In this document: piece by piece, positions 8,746 through 16,468 of the stretch
Layout of the letters: the number at the start of each line of letters is the position of its first letter
Position numbering within the stretch: the first letter of the stretch is position 1
Assembly (NCBI RefSeq): GCF_001815905.1
Contig: NZ_KV823236.1
Coordinates: forward strand, 8,527 to 72,526
Reading direction: 5' to 3'
Length of the DNA: 64,000 nt
DNA from: Brevibacterium sp. HMSC07C04
GTDB taxonomy: Bacteria > Actinomycetota > Actinomycetes > Actinomycetales > Brevibacteriaceae
The notes under the pieces: model-generated
Database searches by the model: none
The model's input: the letters and a program-made list of their open reading frames with translations, nothing else
What the model was told of the DNA's origin: nothing
Translations under genes and position numbers: made by a program

Positions 8746-8749
8746 CACA

Positions 8750-8784
8750 CATCGCCCCGATGGATCGGTTCCACCGGGGCGATG
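8750..8784 (+). terminator. Terminator-like hairpin after the restriction-modification gene
   Basis: A 10-bp perfect stem (CATCGCCCCG with its complement) and a 15-base loop start 5 bases after the TGA at 8745. No long T-tract follows. Confidence 0.6.
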
Positions 8785-8814
8785 CTATCTCTGAAGGTCC
8801 GGTCAGACCGGGGT

Positions 8815-8850
8815 TCAGGACGTGCTGTAACCGAGCCGCCCGCGCGTGAA
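8815..8850 (-). pseudogene. C-terminal remnant of a CPBP protease gene
   Basis: On the minus strand this reads FTRGRLGYSTS and stop, against FTRGRLGYSTP and stop at the end of the intact CPBP gene (2692-2727). About 29 of 30 bases are identical (one A/G change). Only the last 11 codons remain, directly next to the aldo/keto reductase 3' end. It marks one border of the HEPN/restriction insertion. Confidence 0.75.
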
Positions 8851-8864
8851 ACTCGTCACGAACC

Positions 8865-9698
8865 TCACCATTCTTCGTGCTCGCGGCTGTCCCAGGCGCG
8901 TTCTTCCCCGAGATCGAGTGTGGCGAGCAGCGCGCGGTCATTGCCGTCTAGCTCGAAATTGAAGGTGGCATTCGTGGCCTGACGCTGTGGATCTTTCGAT
9001 TTTGGAATCACGACGATGCCTCGATCAACAATCCACTTCAGCACCACCTGGCGGGGGTCGACGCCATGCTTGCCAGCGATCTTGTGAACGACGAGCTGGT
9101 CGAGCAGGCCTTCACGCGTGCCCAGCGGGCCCCACGCCTCGGTGACGATGCCGTGCTCAGCGTGGAAGCGGACAGCCTCAGTGCGGGCCAGCGCGGGGGA
9201 GAGTTGAATTTGGTTCATCGCCGGCCACACCCCGGTGGCATCGTGCAGCTCGGTGAGCTGCTCGGGACGGAAGTTTGACACACCGATGTGGGTGATGACT
9301 CCTTTCTCCTTCAGCTGCACGAGGGTCTCCCACGTCTCGACAGTGAGCCCGCGCGACGGATTCGGCCAGTGAATGAGCACGATATCGATTGTGTCGACGC
9401 CCAGGCGGCGACGGGATTCGTCGACGGCGGTGCGCGTCGCTGCTCGACCGTGACTGCCGCCAGCCACCTTCGTCGTGATGAGCACCTCATCGCGCGCCAC
9501 ACCGCTTCGACGAATGCCCTCGCCGACAGCAGTTTCGTTGTTGTACTGAGCGGCGGTGTCGAGCAGACGGTAGCCCTGCCGGAGGGCGGCAGCAACGGCG
9601 CCGGCTCCAGGGTTGCCCTGCAGACCGTAGGTGCCAAGCCCGACAAGCGGGACGGGGGTGCCGTCGGAAAAGTTGATGGTGGGAATGGTGAGCGTCAC
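8865..9698 (-). CDS. Aldo/keto reductase
   Basis: A 277-residue NADPH-dependent oxidoreductase of normal length. The catalytic tetrad is complete: D47, Y52 (LLDTAAQYNNE), K77 (ITTKV) and H110 (VLIHWP). The cofactor-binding segment IPKSKDPQRQ, with its Ser/Lys/Arg contacts, is present near the C-terminus. The start is a GTG at 9698 with GGAGG a few bases upstream. It is closest to the 2,5-diketo-gluconate reductase group of small (alpha/beta)8-barrel reductases; the substrate cannot be told. A 5' fragment of a very similar gene lies at 14948-15057, so this is the surviving copy of a duplicated pair. Confidence 0.9.
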   Translation of the reverse strand: MTLTIPTINFSDGTPVPLVGLGTYGLQGNPGAGAVAAALRQGYRLLDTAAQYNNETAVGEGIRRSGVARDEVLITTKVAGGSHGRAATRTAVDESRRRLGVDTIDIVLIHWPNPSRGLTVETWETLVQLKEKGVITHIGVSNFRPEQLTELHDATGVWPAMNQIQLSPALARTEAVRFHAEHGIVTEAWGPLGTREGLLDQLVVHKIAGKHGVDPRQVVLKWIVDRGIVVIPKSKDPQRQATNATFNFELDGNDRALLATLDLGEERAWDSREHEEW

Positions 9699-9739
9699 GG
9701 TGCCTCCTGGAAATCGGCATTCAGTTCGAGTCTATGCCG

Positions 9740-9952
9740 TCACCCATGCACGGTCGGTTCTTCCGGTGTCTCACCACGAGCCCGCGTGCGCAGCTCTTCG
9801 AACAACTCGAACAGCGACGGCGGCGGCCCCAGGATGATCGGTACGAATAGCACCCACAGCACCACCGCCATCACGAAAGCCGGCGGCCACACATTCGCGC
9901 GCAACCGCACCCTCAACGGGAACTGCACATCCTTGAGACTTACATACTCCAC
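9740..9952 (-). pseudogene. Internally deleted copy of the small membrane protein at 15211-15846
   Basis: The 70 codons align with both ends of the 211-residue protein at 15211-15846. The N-terminal 40 residues (SLKDVQFPLRVRLRAN.., including the first membrane helix and VPIILG) join directly to the last ~25 residues (LFELFEELRTRARG..). About 140 internal codons, including the soluble domain, are gone. The frame is kept across the junction, so a 70-residue product is possible but would lack the main domain. The GTG-GAG start is conserved between copies. Confidence 0.7.
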
Positions 9953-10037
9953 GTTTTACTCAGCCATCCATCGTCGTTTCAACTGCGAGAACCGTCATCA
10001 ACTGCAGACCTTGTTCCAGAACCACAAGGTACAAAGA

Positions 10038-10061
10038 ATCCCGGAGCCGAAGCTCCGGGAT
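10038..10061 (-). terminator. Hairpin similar to the one next to tRNA-Ala
   Basis: A perfect 10-bp stem ATCCCGGAGC / GCTCCGGGAT with a CGAA loop. An almost identical hairpin (two compensating changes) lies at 16199-16228 beside tRNA-Ala. The pair behaves as part of the duplicated framework. Confidence 0.55.
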
Positions 10062-10149
10062 CTGACTTATGGGCCTAGCGGGAGGTTTGTAGAACCTTGC
10101 CCCACCGGTGATCCAGCTGGTGCGAGTACACCAGTCGATCCGCTCTCGA

Positions 10150-10470
10150 CGGCACGGGCCGCGACGCCGGAGCCTTTTTCAACGAGCGGAAGCTGCCTAC
10201 GCTGCCGGCGGGTCCCTCAAAGTCATGGCCCGCGAGGTCGGCCTTGGACACGAGCGGTTCGCTCGCCTCCTGCTAGAACACAGTGTCATCCTCCACAACC
10301 ACTCACCATGGACCAGCGAGATTCGGCTGATGCTTGCCACGTATGAGCAAGGGGCTTCACTGGACCGCGTAAGCGACAGATTTAGTTACACGGCGGGGAC
10401 AACAGTTGGCACACACCTGATCATCACCGGCGTCGTGATGCGCGATACGCATGGCAGTCGAACAGTAGGC
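10150..10470 (+). pseudogene. Remnant of a helix-turn-helix protein (recombinase/transposase-like)
   Basis: The frame contains two successive HTH-like stretches: AAYAAGGSLKVMAREVGLGHERFARLLLEH and ATYEQGASLDRVSDRFSY.. followed by THLIITGVVMRDTHG. The spacing and the ending resemble DNA-binding tails of serine recombinases or HTH transposase subunits. There is no plausible start codon with a ribosome site, and the frame runs on into unrelated sequence overlapping the ABC gene. I take it as a decayed mobile-element or recombinase fragment. Confidence 0.4.
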
Positions 10471-10606
10471 TGCCTGCGCGGCTCTGGGCTTTGGTTCTGT
10501 CCACTGGTGATGACAATTTCTTCTCTTGGCGTGACACGAGGTTGGGTAGACGGCTTTGGTTGTTGTAGGCCTTCGGACGGAGGGCTGGTGTCGAAAGGAG
10601 TGACGG

Positions 10607-11347
10607 GTGCAGACGAACGATGTTAGCTCGGTGAGCGCTGTTGCTGTGGGACGGCAGACCGCCAGCGGCGACTGGGTCTTGAGGGAGTGTTCGGTGGCGT
10701 TCTCTCCGGGGTCGTTGACGGCGATCGTGGGTGCCAGCGGCGCGGGAAAAACGTCGCTGATGTACTGCTTGAGCGGGTTGGACGCTCCTACCGCGGGTCA
10801 GGTTCTGGTCGAGGGGCGAGACCTCTATGCGATGTCTCGCCAGGCCCGGGCAACGTTTCTGCGGTCTCGGGTCGGGTTTGTGTTCCAGCAGTACAACCTT
10901 GTGAGCTACCTCAGCGTCGAGGAGAACGTTGCCCTACCGCTGTCTCTGGCCGGCAGGCGGGTCGACCGCCGGGTCCTTACTCGGCTGTTGGAACGTTTCG
11001 GCTTGGCGGCGAAGGCAGAATCAGCCGCGGGGGCGCTGTCCGGCGGGGAGCAACAACGAGTGGCGCTGTGCCGTGTACTGCTTCTCCGACCCGCTGTTGT
11101 ATTCGCCGATGAGCCGACGGGCGCGTTGGACAGCGCCAATTCACGCTATGTCCTGGAGGTTCTGCGGGAGCTCGCGGATGAAGGGATTACGGTGGTAATG
11201 GTAACCCATGACGTGGATGCCGCTGTCCGTGCTGATCGGGTGGTGTTCATGCGTGACGGGTCGATCACCGGGGTGGGTTCCGGGTTGGATGCCGGTCAGG
11301 TGCTGGCCGGGATGCGTCAACCGGCGCTTGGGCGGGAGGCGCGGTGA
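10607..11347 (+). CDS. ABC transporter ATP-binding protein (MacB/LolD type)
   Basis: A 246-residue ATPase. The GTG start at 10607 follows AAAGGAG by 6 bases. All ABC motifs are intact: Walker A GASGAGKT (about 42-49), Q-loop VFQQYNLV, signature LSGGEQQR (about 144-151), Walker B VVFADEPTGALD and the H-loop VTHDV. The QQYNL and PTGALD variants are typical of the MacB/LolD/FtsE branch, which pairs with FtsX-type permeases. It overlaps the permease gene by one or a few bases and is followed by a two-component system. Such units often export antimicrobial peptides or sense cell-envelope stress; the substrate is unknown. Confidence 0.9.
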   Translation: MQTNDVSSVSAVAVGRQTASGDWVLRECSVAFSPGSLTAIVGASGAGKTSLMYCLSGLDAPTAGQVLVEGRDLYAMSRQARATFLRSRVGFVFQQYNLVSYLSVEENVALPLSLAGRRVDRRVLTRLLERFGLAAKAESAAGALSGGEQQRVALCRVLLLRPAVVFADEPTGALDSANSRYVLEVLRELADEGITVVMVTHDVDAAVRADRVVFMRDGSITGVGSGLDAGQVLAGMRQPALGREAR

Positions 11348-12765
11348 TGCTGCGTCATGTGGTGCAGATCCTCCGCAGCGACTGGGCCGCCTGGGTGCCT
11401 AGTATGGGCGTGGTCGCCGCGGTGAATGTACTGATCACGGCGTGTACGAATCAGTTCGCGTGGACCACCAGCACTGCGTTCTTGGAGTCTGCCCGGCGAT
11501 CAGGTCTCGACGGCGAAGAGTTCGCGATGGTCTCGATGACGATCTACACGGTGATCGCGTTGCTCGCGGTGTGCTCGCTGACCGTGGTGGGCTCCGCGAC
11601 GGTGGAGCGCACCCGCAGCACGTTCGCCCAGTGGCGGCTGATGGGCGCCTCGCCCCGACAGGTCTGCGCCTGCCTGTGGGCGCTGGTAGGTCTGGCGAGT
11701 GTTCTCGGGGCTGTTCCGGGGGTGGTGCTCGGATCGGTGCTGAGCTCTCTCGTGGTGCCGTGGTTCAATGAGATTGCCGGTGCGAGTTTTCCGGGCGGCA
11801 CCGGTGATTTCGTTCCACCGCCCTTCAGGCCGAGCGCTGTGGCGGGCGGCTCAGCGCTTGTCGTCTCGGTGGTGACTTGTCTGCTGGGGGCTGCCTGGCC
11901 TTCGCATCGTGCGGCGCTGGTGGAGCCCGTTGAAGCGCTGCGTGGGCCCGCGGCTGTTCGGAGCCGGCGTGCGTGGGGGCGATGGCTCGTTGGAGGCCTG
12001 CTGCTGGCCTGTGCTGTAGCGATGGCGGTCGCCACGGCCCGAACGCTGGATCCTGCGCAGGTCGGGCGGTCGACCACGGCAATGGTGAATGCGGCGACGT
12101 GGGTCGGCGGGTTGAGCGCCGCTGCAGTGTACGTGACGGGACCCGCTCTGGTGCATGTCGCGCTCAGCGTCGCGCACCGGGTGCTGCGTCTCTTTCGTGT
12201 CCCCGTGGGACAGGTGGCGGCGCGCTCGGCCCAGACGCAGGCGGCGATGAACGCAAACACGATCGCACCGTTGACGGCAGCGATCGGACTGGGCGGCGTC
12301 ATCTTCACCGCAACCGGCTCCTACCTAGCCGTGATGGCACGAGCGGGATTCCCGCTGGAGAACCCGAACTTGACCGACGTCTCTCTTCTCTTGGGGCTGT
12401 TCTGCGTGATGGCGACTGCGACGAGCGTCGCGGTCATCGCGCTCAGCGGCCGCGACCAGGTGCGCGAGCACACTACGCTGCGCGCGTCGGGGATGAGCCC
12501 CGTACAGGTCTCGCGCTTAGTCGCGTGGCAGTCGTTCTGTCTAGCTCTGTGCGCAGCCGGGATGGGGCTGCTTCCGGTGGCTCTGGTCGCGTGGCTGGTG
12601 GTCACCTGCTCACTGGCGCTGGTGGGATCCGTGGTGCTGAGCGTCCCGTGGCTGGGATTGACCGCGGGCTTCCTGGGGTGCTGGTTCGTGCTGTGGGCCG
12701 TCCAGTTCAGCCAGGCGATGCCGTGGCTGCGCCGGGAGGCAGCGGCGGGTCTGCGTCACGTCTGA
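11347..12765 (+). CDS. FtsX-like ABC transporter permease
   Basis: A 472-residue integral membrane protein with about ten hydrophobic segments in two FtsX-like halves. The second half contains ARSAQTQAAMNANTIAPL before a membrane helix, the usual entry to an FtsX domain. The ATG at 11347 was chosen over GTG 11344 because GGGAGG lies 7 bases upstream; it overlaps the ATPase stop codon (TGATG). It forms the membrane part of the exporter with the preceding ATPase. There is no large extracytoplasmic domain as in BceB, so a simple MacB-like or lantibiotic-type exporter is more likely than a bacitracin-type sensor. Confidence 0.85.
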   Translation: MLRHVVQILRSDWAAWVPSMGVVAAVNVLITACTNQFAWTTSTAFLESARRSGLDGEEFAMVSMTIYTVIALLAVCSLTVVGSATVERTRSTFAQWRLMGASPRQVCACLWALVGLASVLGAVPGVVLGSVLSSLVVPWFNEIAGASFPGGTGDFVPPPFRPSAVAGGSALVVSVVTCLLGAAWPSHRAALVEPVEALRGPAAVRSRRAWGRWLVGGLLLACAVAMAVATARTLDPAQVGRSTTAMVNAATWVGGLSAAAVYVTGPALVHVALSVAHRVLRLFRVPVGQVAARSAQTQAAMNANTIAPLTAAIGLGGVIFTATGSYLAVMARAGFPLENPNLTDVSLLLGLFCVMATATSVAVIALSGRDQVREHTTLRASGMSPVQVSRLVAWQSFCLALCAAGMGLLPVALVAWLVVTCSLALVGSVVLSVPWLGLTAGFLGCWFVLWAVQFSQAMPWLRREAAAGLRHV

Positions 12766-12814
12766 AACACTGGCAAGAGCAAACATCAGCAGTCGAGTTC
12801 TGAGAGGAGCGGCG

Positions 12815-14050
12815 GTGCAGGCTGTTCGGGACTGGTTCGATCAGACCCGTCGCGGGCGTCGGGAAGCCGGCACGGCGTGGTTGGTGATCGTTCTCGCCTG
12901 CGTCGCGTTCCAAGCGCTGATGGTCGCGCGCCTCCTGTTCGCCGGGAGCGCGCGTGATGGCATCGCCTTGGACCTCGTCCAGTCGACGTCGGGAGCCGTG
13001 GGCATCACGATCGCTGTGGTCATCACAGGGATGACCTTGCTGTGGAGCCCCCGTCAGCCAGTGCTGGTACTCGCAGTCATCGGAGCCGCTTACCTGGCGG
13101 CGTCCGCGATCGGCATGCACAACTACGTTACTTTCCCGCTGTTGTTTGCGCTGTTCCGCGTCGTCGCAGATTGCGGACTAGCGGCTGTGGTGGTCTCAGT
13201 CACTTCGACCTGCCTTGGCATGTTTGCCAGTGCATGGCTGACAACCTCGACGACGGTGGCTGACGAGTTCACCGGTCAGCTCAGCGTCGCGGCGCTGAGC
13301 ATCCTGGCCGGGGGCGGAGCCCGCAGCATGCGCGGCTGGCAAGCAGCCACCCAGCAGTCCCACCATGATGCCGAGCGCGCCCGTGCCATCGCCGCCGAAC
13401 GGGATCAGGCCGTGGCGCGCACGCGCGTAGCCGCCGAGCTTCACGACAGCGTCGGGCACAACCTGACCGCCATCATCGCCCTCTCCCAAGGTCTCGCAGG
13501 CACTACAGAGAACCCGGAACTCGACGAATCACTGGAAGACATCGAAACCCGGGCAAGGGAAGGGCTCGACGAGACCAGGCGTGCCGTCTCCCTGCTCGGA
13601 CACCTTGAGAACCCGGCCGCACCTGCTCCAGACCACCACCGCGCCCATAGCTGGGACGACATCCATGCCGTGGCTGACCGCGTCCGCCCCCTCAACGTCC
13701 CGGTGACGGTGACCGAGACCGGACGACGCACCGACGACACCGGCATCGCCGGCCTCGGTTTCAGCATCGTCCGCGAAGCCCTCACCAACGCGGTGCGCCA
13801 CACTGAGCCCCTCAAACGAGTATCCATCTCCATCGACCACCACCTGACCGGAGGCGCGCGGATCACCATTCGCAGCCAGGGACATCCGCGCCACACCCAC
13901 GACCACGGACCGGGCAGTGGGCTGCAGCGCCTGTCCCATCGAGTCACCAGCCAAGGCGGCACATTCGCCGCTGGCCCCGGAGAGCCCGACGAATGGATCG
14001 TCAAAGCCGAACTGCCGATCGCGCCGAACGAGGAAAACCACGATGCCTGA
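12815..14050 (+). CDS. Sensor histidine kinase (HisKA_3 family)
   Basis: A 411-residue kinase. The GTG start at 12815 follows GAGAGGAG by 5 bases. The N-terminal ~165 residues contain about five membrane segments with short loops, so sensing is probably within or near the membrane. The dimerisation/phosphoacceptor region has H210 in AAELHDSVGHNLTAI, typical of NarL-partner kinases. The ATP-binding domain shows the N-box REALTNAVRHTEP and the G-box GPGSGLQRLSHRV. It overlaps the response regulator by 8 bases, so the two are probably translationally coupled. Confidence 0.9.
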   Translation: MQAVRDWFDQTRRGRREAGTAWLVIVLACVAFQALMVARLLFAGSARDGIALDLVQSTSGAVGITIAVVITGMTLLWSPRQPVLVLAVIGAAYLAASAIGMHNYVTFPLLFALFRVVADCGLAAVVVSVTSTCLGMFASAWLTTSTTVADEFTGQLSVAALSILAGGGARSMRGWQAATQQSHHDAERARAIAAERDQAVARTRVAAELHDSVGHNLTAIIALSQGLAGTTENPELDESLEDIETRAREGLDETRRAVSLLGHLENPAAPAPDHHRAHSWDDIHAVADRVRPLNVPVTVTETGRRTDDTGIAGLGFSIVREALTNAVRHTEPLKRVSISIDHHLTGGARITIRSQGHPRHTHDHGPGSGLQRLSHRVTSQGGTFAAGPGEPDEWIVKAELPIAPNEENHDA

Positions 14051-14720
14051 CCAGCTGCGCATCATGCTGGTCGACGACCAGCCCATGGCACGTCGAGGAT
14101 TCGCGCTCATGCTTCGACGAAGCCCGAACCTCACCGTGACCGTTGAAGCCGGCAACGGCCAGGAAGCCATCAATCTGCTGACCGCCAGACGGAGCGAAGC
14201 GGCTCCGCTTCCCGATGTGATCCTGATGGATGTGCGCATGCCGGTGCTCGACGGCATCGAAACCACTCGTGAGATCACCCGCGCATTCCCGTCCGTGAAG
14301 GTTCTCGTGCTGACCACCTACGACGAAGATGACTACGCCTTCGGAGCACTTACCGCCGGCGCCTCTGGGTACCTCCTCAAGGACGTCCGCACACCCGATC
14401 TCATCGCAGCCGTCGAAGCCGTCGCCCGCGGCGACGCAATCCTCACCCCACGCATCACCCGTCAAGTCCTCGACCGCGGCATCCCACGCACACTCCCACA
14501 CCACCAACAGACCGAGATGCGAGCACTGCTCGACCCGCTCACACCCCGCGAACGCGACATCGCTGGCCTCATCGCCGACGGCGAATCCAATGCCGAAATC
14601 TCGGAACGCCTCGCCATCGAACCCGCATCCGTACGCCGCAACGTCAGCCGCATCCTCAGCAAGCTGGACCTCCGCGACCGCGTCCAGATCGCCGTGCTCT
14701 GGCACAAATCAGGGCTATGA
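14043..14720 (+). CDS. LuxR/NarL-family response regulator
   Basis: A 225-residue protein. The ATG at 14043 lies inside the end of the kinase gene (ATGCCTGA overlap). The receiver domain has D11/D12, the phosphoacceptor D63 (LMDVRMPVLDG), and the switch Thr and Lys (LTTYDEDD, GYLLKD). The C-terminal HTH (LTPRERDIAGLIADGESNAEIS and VRRNVSRILSKLDLRDRVQ) is intact. It most likely controls the upstream ABC exporter operon, as is usual for such four-gene units. Confidence 0.92.
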   Translation: MPDQLRIMLVDDQPMARRGFALMLRRSPNLTVTVEAGNGQEAINLLTARRSEAAPLPDVILMDVRMPVLDGIETTREITRAFPSVKVLVLTTYDEDDYAFGALTAGASGYLLKDVRTPDLIAAVEAVARGDAILTPRITRQVLDRGIPRTLPHHQQTEMRALLDPLTPRERDIAGLIADGESNAEISERLAIEPASVRRNVSRILSKLDLRDRVQIAVLWHKSGL

Positions 14721-14956
14721 CACCAGGGGTCTTGCCCGCCCTGACTACGCTCGAACGTCAGGGATGGGACGCGCTGTGCAACCAGACCGGCTCGTCTTTC
14801 TATGCATTCCTGATGACCGAAGCCGTCGTCATGGTCCTCTTGGATGGATTCACGATGGACAGAGACACCGCTGTCACACCCCTCGACCAGGCACCAGCGT
14901 CGGACAGCTACACGATCAGCGACGAGCGGATCGTCCGCGTAGGAGCGGAAGCGACG
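14717..14956 (+). pseudogene. Truncated SnoaL/DUF4440-like gene, cut at a recombination junction
   Basis: The ATG overlaps the response-regulator stop (ATGA), as in an intact operon. The 80 codons resemble the N-terminal two thirds of an NTF2/DUF4440-like protein (LERQGWDAL.., TEAVVMVLLDGFTMDRD, ASDSYTISDERIV). At about 14956 the sequence switches to aldo/keto reductase DNA running in the opposite direction, and the frame soon ends. The gene appears to have been cut by the event that placed the module between duplicated reductase sequences. Confidence 0.6.
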
Positions 14957-15057
14957 GCGTCGGCTCCAGGGTTTCCCTGGAGTCCGTAGGTGCCAAGCCC
15001 GACGAGCGGAACGGGGGTGCCGTCGGCAAAGTTGATGGTGGGAATGGTGAGCGTCAC
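14948..15057 (-). pseudogene. 5' fragment of an aldo/keto reductase gene
   Basis: Read on the minus strand from GTG 15057, this encodes MTLTIPTINFADGTPVPLVG and on to GNPGADAVA, nearly the same as the first 36 residues of the intact reductase (start 9698). The similarity continues upstream of the start for ~40 bases (15058-15100 against 9699-9740). It stops at ~14950, where the truncated DUF4440-like gene begins. Confidence 0.85.
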
Positions 15058-15210
15058 GGTGCGTCCTGGGAATCGGCGTTCAGTTCGAGTCTATGTCGTC
15101 TCACACAAGCCAGCCCGCTAGCACTGGGCAGTTAGGTGGCAGATCAGCGCAACCACCATGGCGCTTCGTCATGCCCTCAACGCACACCGTCGCCCATCAC
15201 AGCTGTGACG

Positions 15211-15846
15211 TCACCAATGCGCGGCAGGGTCGTCAGGTTTTTCGCCGTCTTCCGGGTTGTCGCCGCGAGCCTGCATCCACAACTCCTCGAACAGCTCAAC
15301 CAGCCAATTGATAGGCGGATCCGTAGCGAACTGCGTCCTGATTACATTCCGCCGTGGCAAAAGCCCCCCGGTCCCGAGCGGGTAACCGGAGTCCCACCGA
15401 TTCCCCCGGCGCAACTCATTCGTCCAGGCATGATCCTCAATTTCAAACCAAACCTGACTGTCCTGGTCAGGATTCATGCTGAACGGAATATGCAACCACA
15501 GCGAGCTCACATCCTTCCAGCGGACTCGCCACGAATGAGTCCGAATCTCATCCTCAGTCACTGTCAAATGCCGCGGACGACGCCACGCCATCCACGTGTA
15601 AACCTGGTACAGGCACACTGCCGGAAATGCAAGCACCACGAATACTCGCAGCGTTAGCAGCTTGGTGCCGCCCCATTCGAACAATGCCGAAGGCACCCCC
15701 AGGATGATCGGCACAGCTAACACCCACATCACTACCCCGAACACAAAGGCTCGGGCCCACAGATTCGTACGCACCCGCACCTGTAAAGGGAACTGCACAT
15801 CCTTAAGCCTCACCTGCTCAGCCACCCATCGCCCTTTCAACTCCAC
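15211..15846 (-). CDS. Membrane protein with two N-terminal helices and a possible PH-like domain
   Basis: A 211-residue protein. The GTG-GAG start at 15846 is conserved with the deleted copy at 9952. Two hydrophobic segments lie at about residues 32-52 and 63-82. The soluble part that follows (RHLTVTEDEIRTHSWRVRWKDVSSLWL) has the strand pattern of bacterial PH-like domains found in small actinobacterial membrane proteins. The acidic C-terminus is probably cytoplasmic. I do not recognise a function. It is the only full-length member of a family that also left remnants at 3555-3617 and 9740-9952. Confidence 0.65.
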   Translation of the reverse strand: MELKGRWVAEQVRLKDVQFPLQVRVRTNLWARAFVFGVVMWVLAVPIILGVPSALFEWGGTKLLTLRVFVVLAFPAVCLYQVYTWMAWRRPRHLTVTEDEIRTHSWRVRWKDVSSLWLHIPFSMNPDQDSQVWFEIEDHAWTNELRRGNRWDSGYPLGTGGLLPRRNVIRTQFATDPPINWLVELFEELWMQARGDNPEDGEKPDDPAAHW

Positions 15847-15915
15847 GAAACCTCAATAGCCACAAATCAGCTTCCAGAACCACACGGTTCGACAACCCCA
15901 CCGACACCGACGCCA

Positions 15916-15963
15916 CAACACGACGAAAGCGAAAACAGGACGATGCCGACCGAGGCCTTCCAC
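15916..15963 (-). pseudogene. N-terminal remnant of a CPBP protease gene
   Basis: Minus-strand reading from GTG 15963 gives VEGLGRHRPVFAFVVL, matching MKDLVRHRPVVAFFAL at the start of the intact CPBP protein (3519). Similarity also covers the bases around the start codon. It ends after 16 codons. Confidence 0.7.
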
Positions 15964-16198
15964 ACCACCTCAAAGGCAGGTCCAGAAGATTGCATTCCCT
16001 TCGTGCACCAGGATAGACAGCGGGAGAGGCCCGGGCATAAACCAATTCGAAATCCGAATCTTCAGGACTGAGTTTGAACGCATGTCTTCGGGCCAAGGCG
16101 CACATTCCGGCCCAACCGAGCAGGCACCCCCGCAGCAAGTGCAGAAGCCTCAGCGGGGGAGTGGTAACCCAACGGCAACCACCGAACCCCTAGCACAA

Positions 16199-16228
16199 AA
16201 AAATCCCGAAGCCGAAGCTTCGGGATTT
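16199..16228 (-). terminator. Rho-independent terminator after tRNA-Ala
   Basis: A perfect stem AAATCCCGAAGC / GCTTCGGGATTT with a CGAA loop. On the minus strand it lies just downstream of tRNA-Ala and is followed by T residues. It probably ends the tRNA-Ile/tRNA-Ala transcript. Confidence 0.7.
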
Positions 16229-16234
16229 CATTTG

Positions 16235-16307
16235 TGGAGGTAAGGGGACTCGAACCCCTAACCCTCTGCTTGCAAAGCAGATGCGCTACCAATTGCGCCA
16301 TACCCCC
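16235..16307 (-). tRNA. tRNA-Ala (anticodon TGC)
   Basis: 73 bases that fold as a cloverleaf. The acceptor is GGGGGTA / TACCTCC, the anticodon arm TCTGC-TTTGCAA-GCAGA gives anticodon TGC, and the T arm contains GGTTCGAGTCC. No CCA is encoded. It borders the accessory region on its left. Confidence 0.96.
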
Positions 16308-16319
16308 AAGAGGTGAGTC

Positions 16320-16442
16320 TCATTCTACCTTGTCGGTGTACTGAGACCAAGTGCTGTGACCATCTTGCCTCTTCTTGCGAAGAACCAAGACTGTCAGCAG
16401 TCCGGCTGCGGTTGTTGCCGCGGCACCGTACCATCTCTTCAC
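16320..16442 (-). CDS. DLW-39-like microprotein
   Basis: A 40-residue gene between the two tRNA genes, on their strand. The GTG start at 16442 follows GGAGG with 5 bases spacing. The protein has a basic N-terminus, one short membrane segment (AAATTAAGLLTVLVL), a basic RKKR stop and the C-terminal STWSQYTDKVE. That ending corresponds to the D-L-W-x-E-A-T-D pattern that names the DLW-39 family of actinobacterial one-helix proteins, commonly encoded near gyrA and these tRNAs. The function is unknown. Confidence 0.75.
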   Translation of the reverse strand: MKRWYGAAATTAAGLLTVLVLRKKRQDGHSTWSQYTDKVE

Positions 16443-16468
16443 GAAATCCTCCGATCTGAGTTGGTTCG

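Larger units (their letters stand above)
9953..10606. other. Intergenic scar region upstream of the ABC transporter
   Basis: The first ~80 bases (9953-10030) are homologous to 15820-15895, the sequence upstream of the second copy of the small membrane protein gene. A strong hairpin (10038-10061) follows, then a decayed helix-turn-helix frame (about 10150-10470) and ~130 bases leading to the ABC transporter ribosome site. No other intact gene is visible. Confidence 0.6.

Noticed and set aside
9288-10346. A 352-codon plus-strand frame
   Set aside because: It is mostly antisense to the aldo/keto reductase and then crosses duplicated remnants; no ribosome site.
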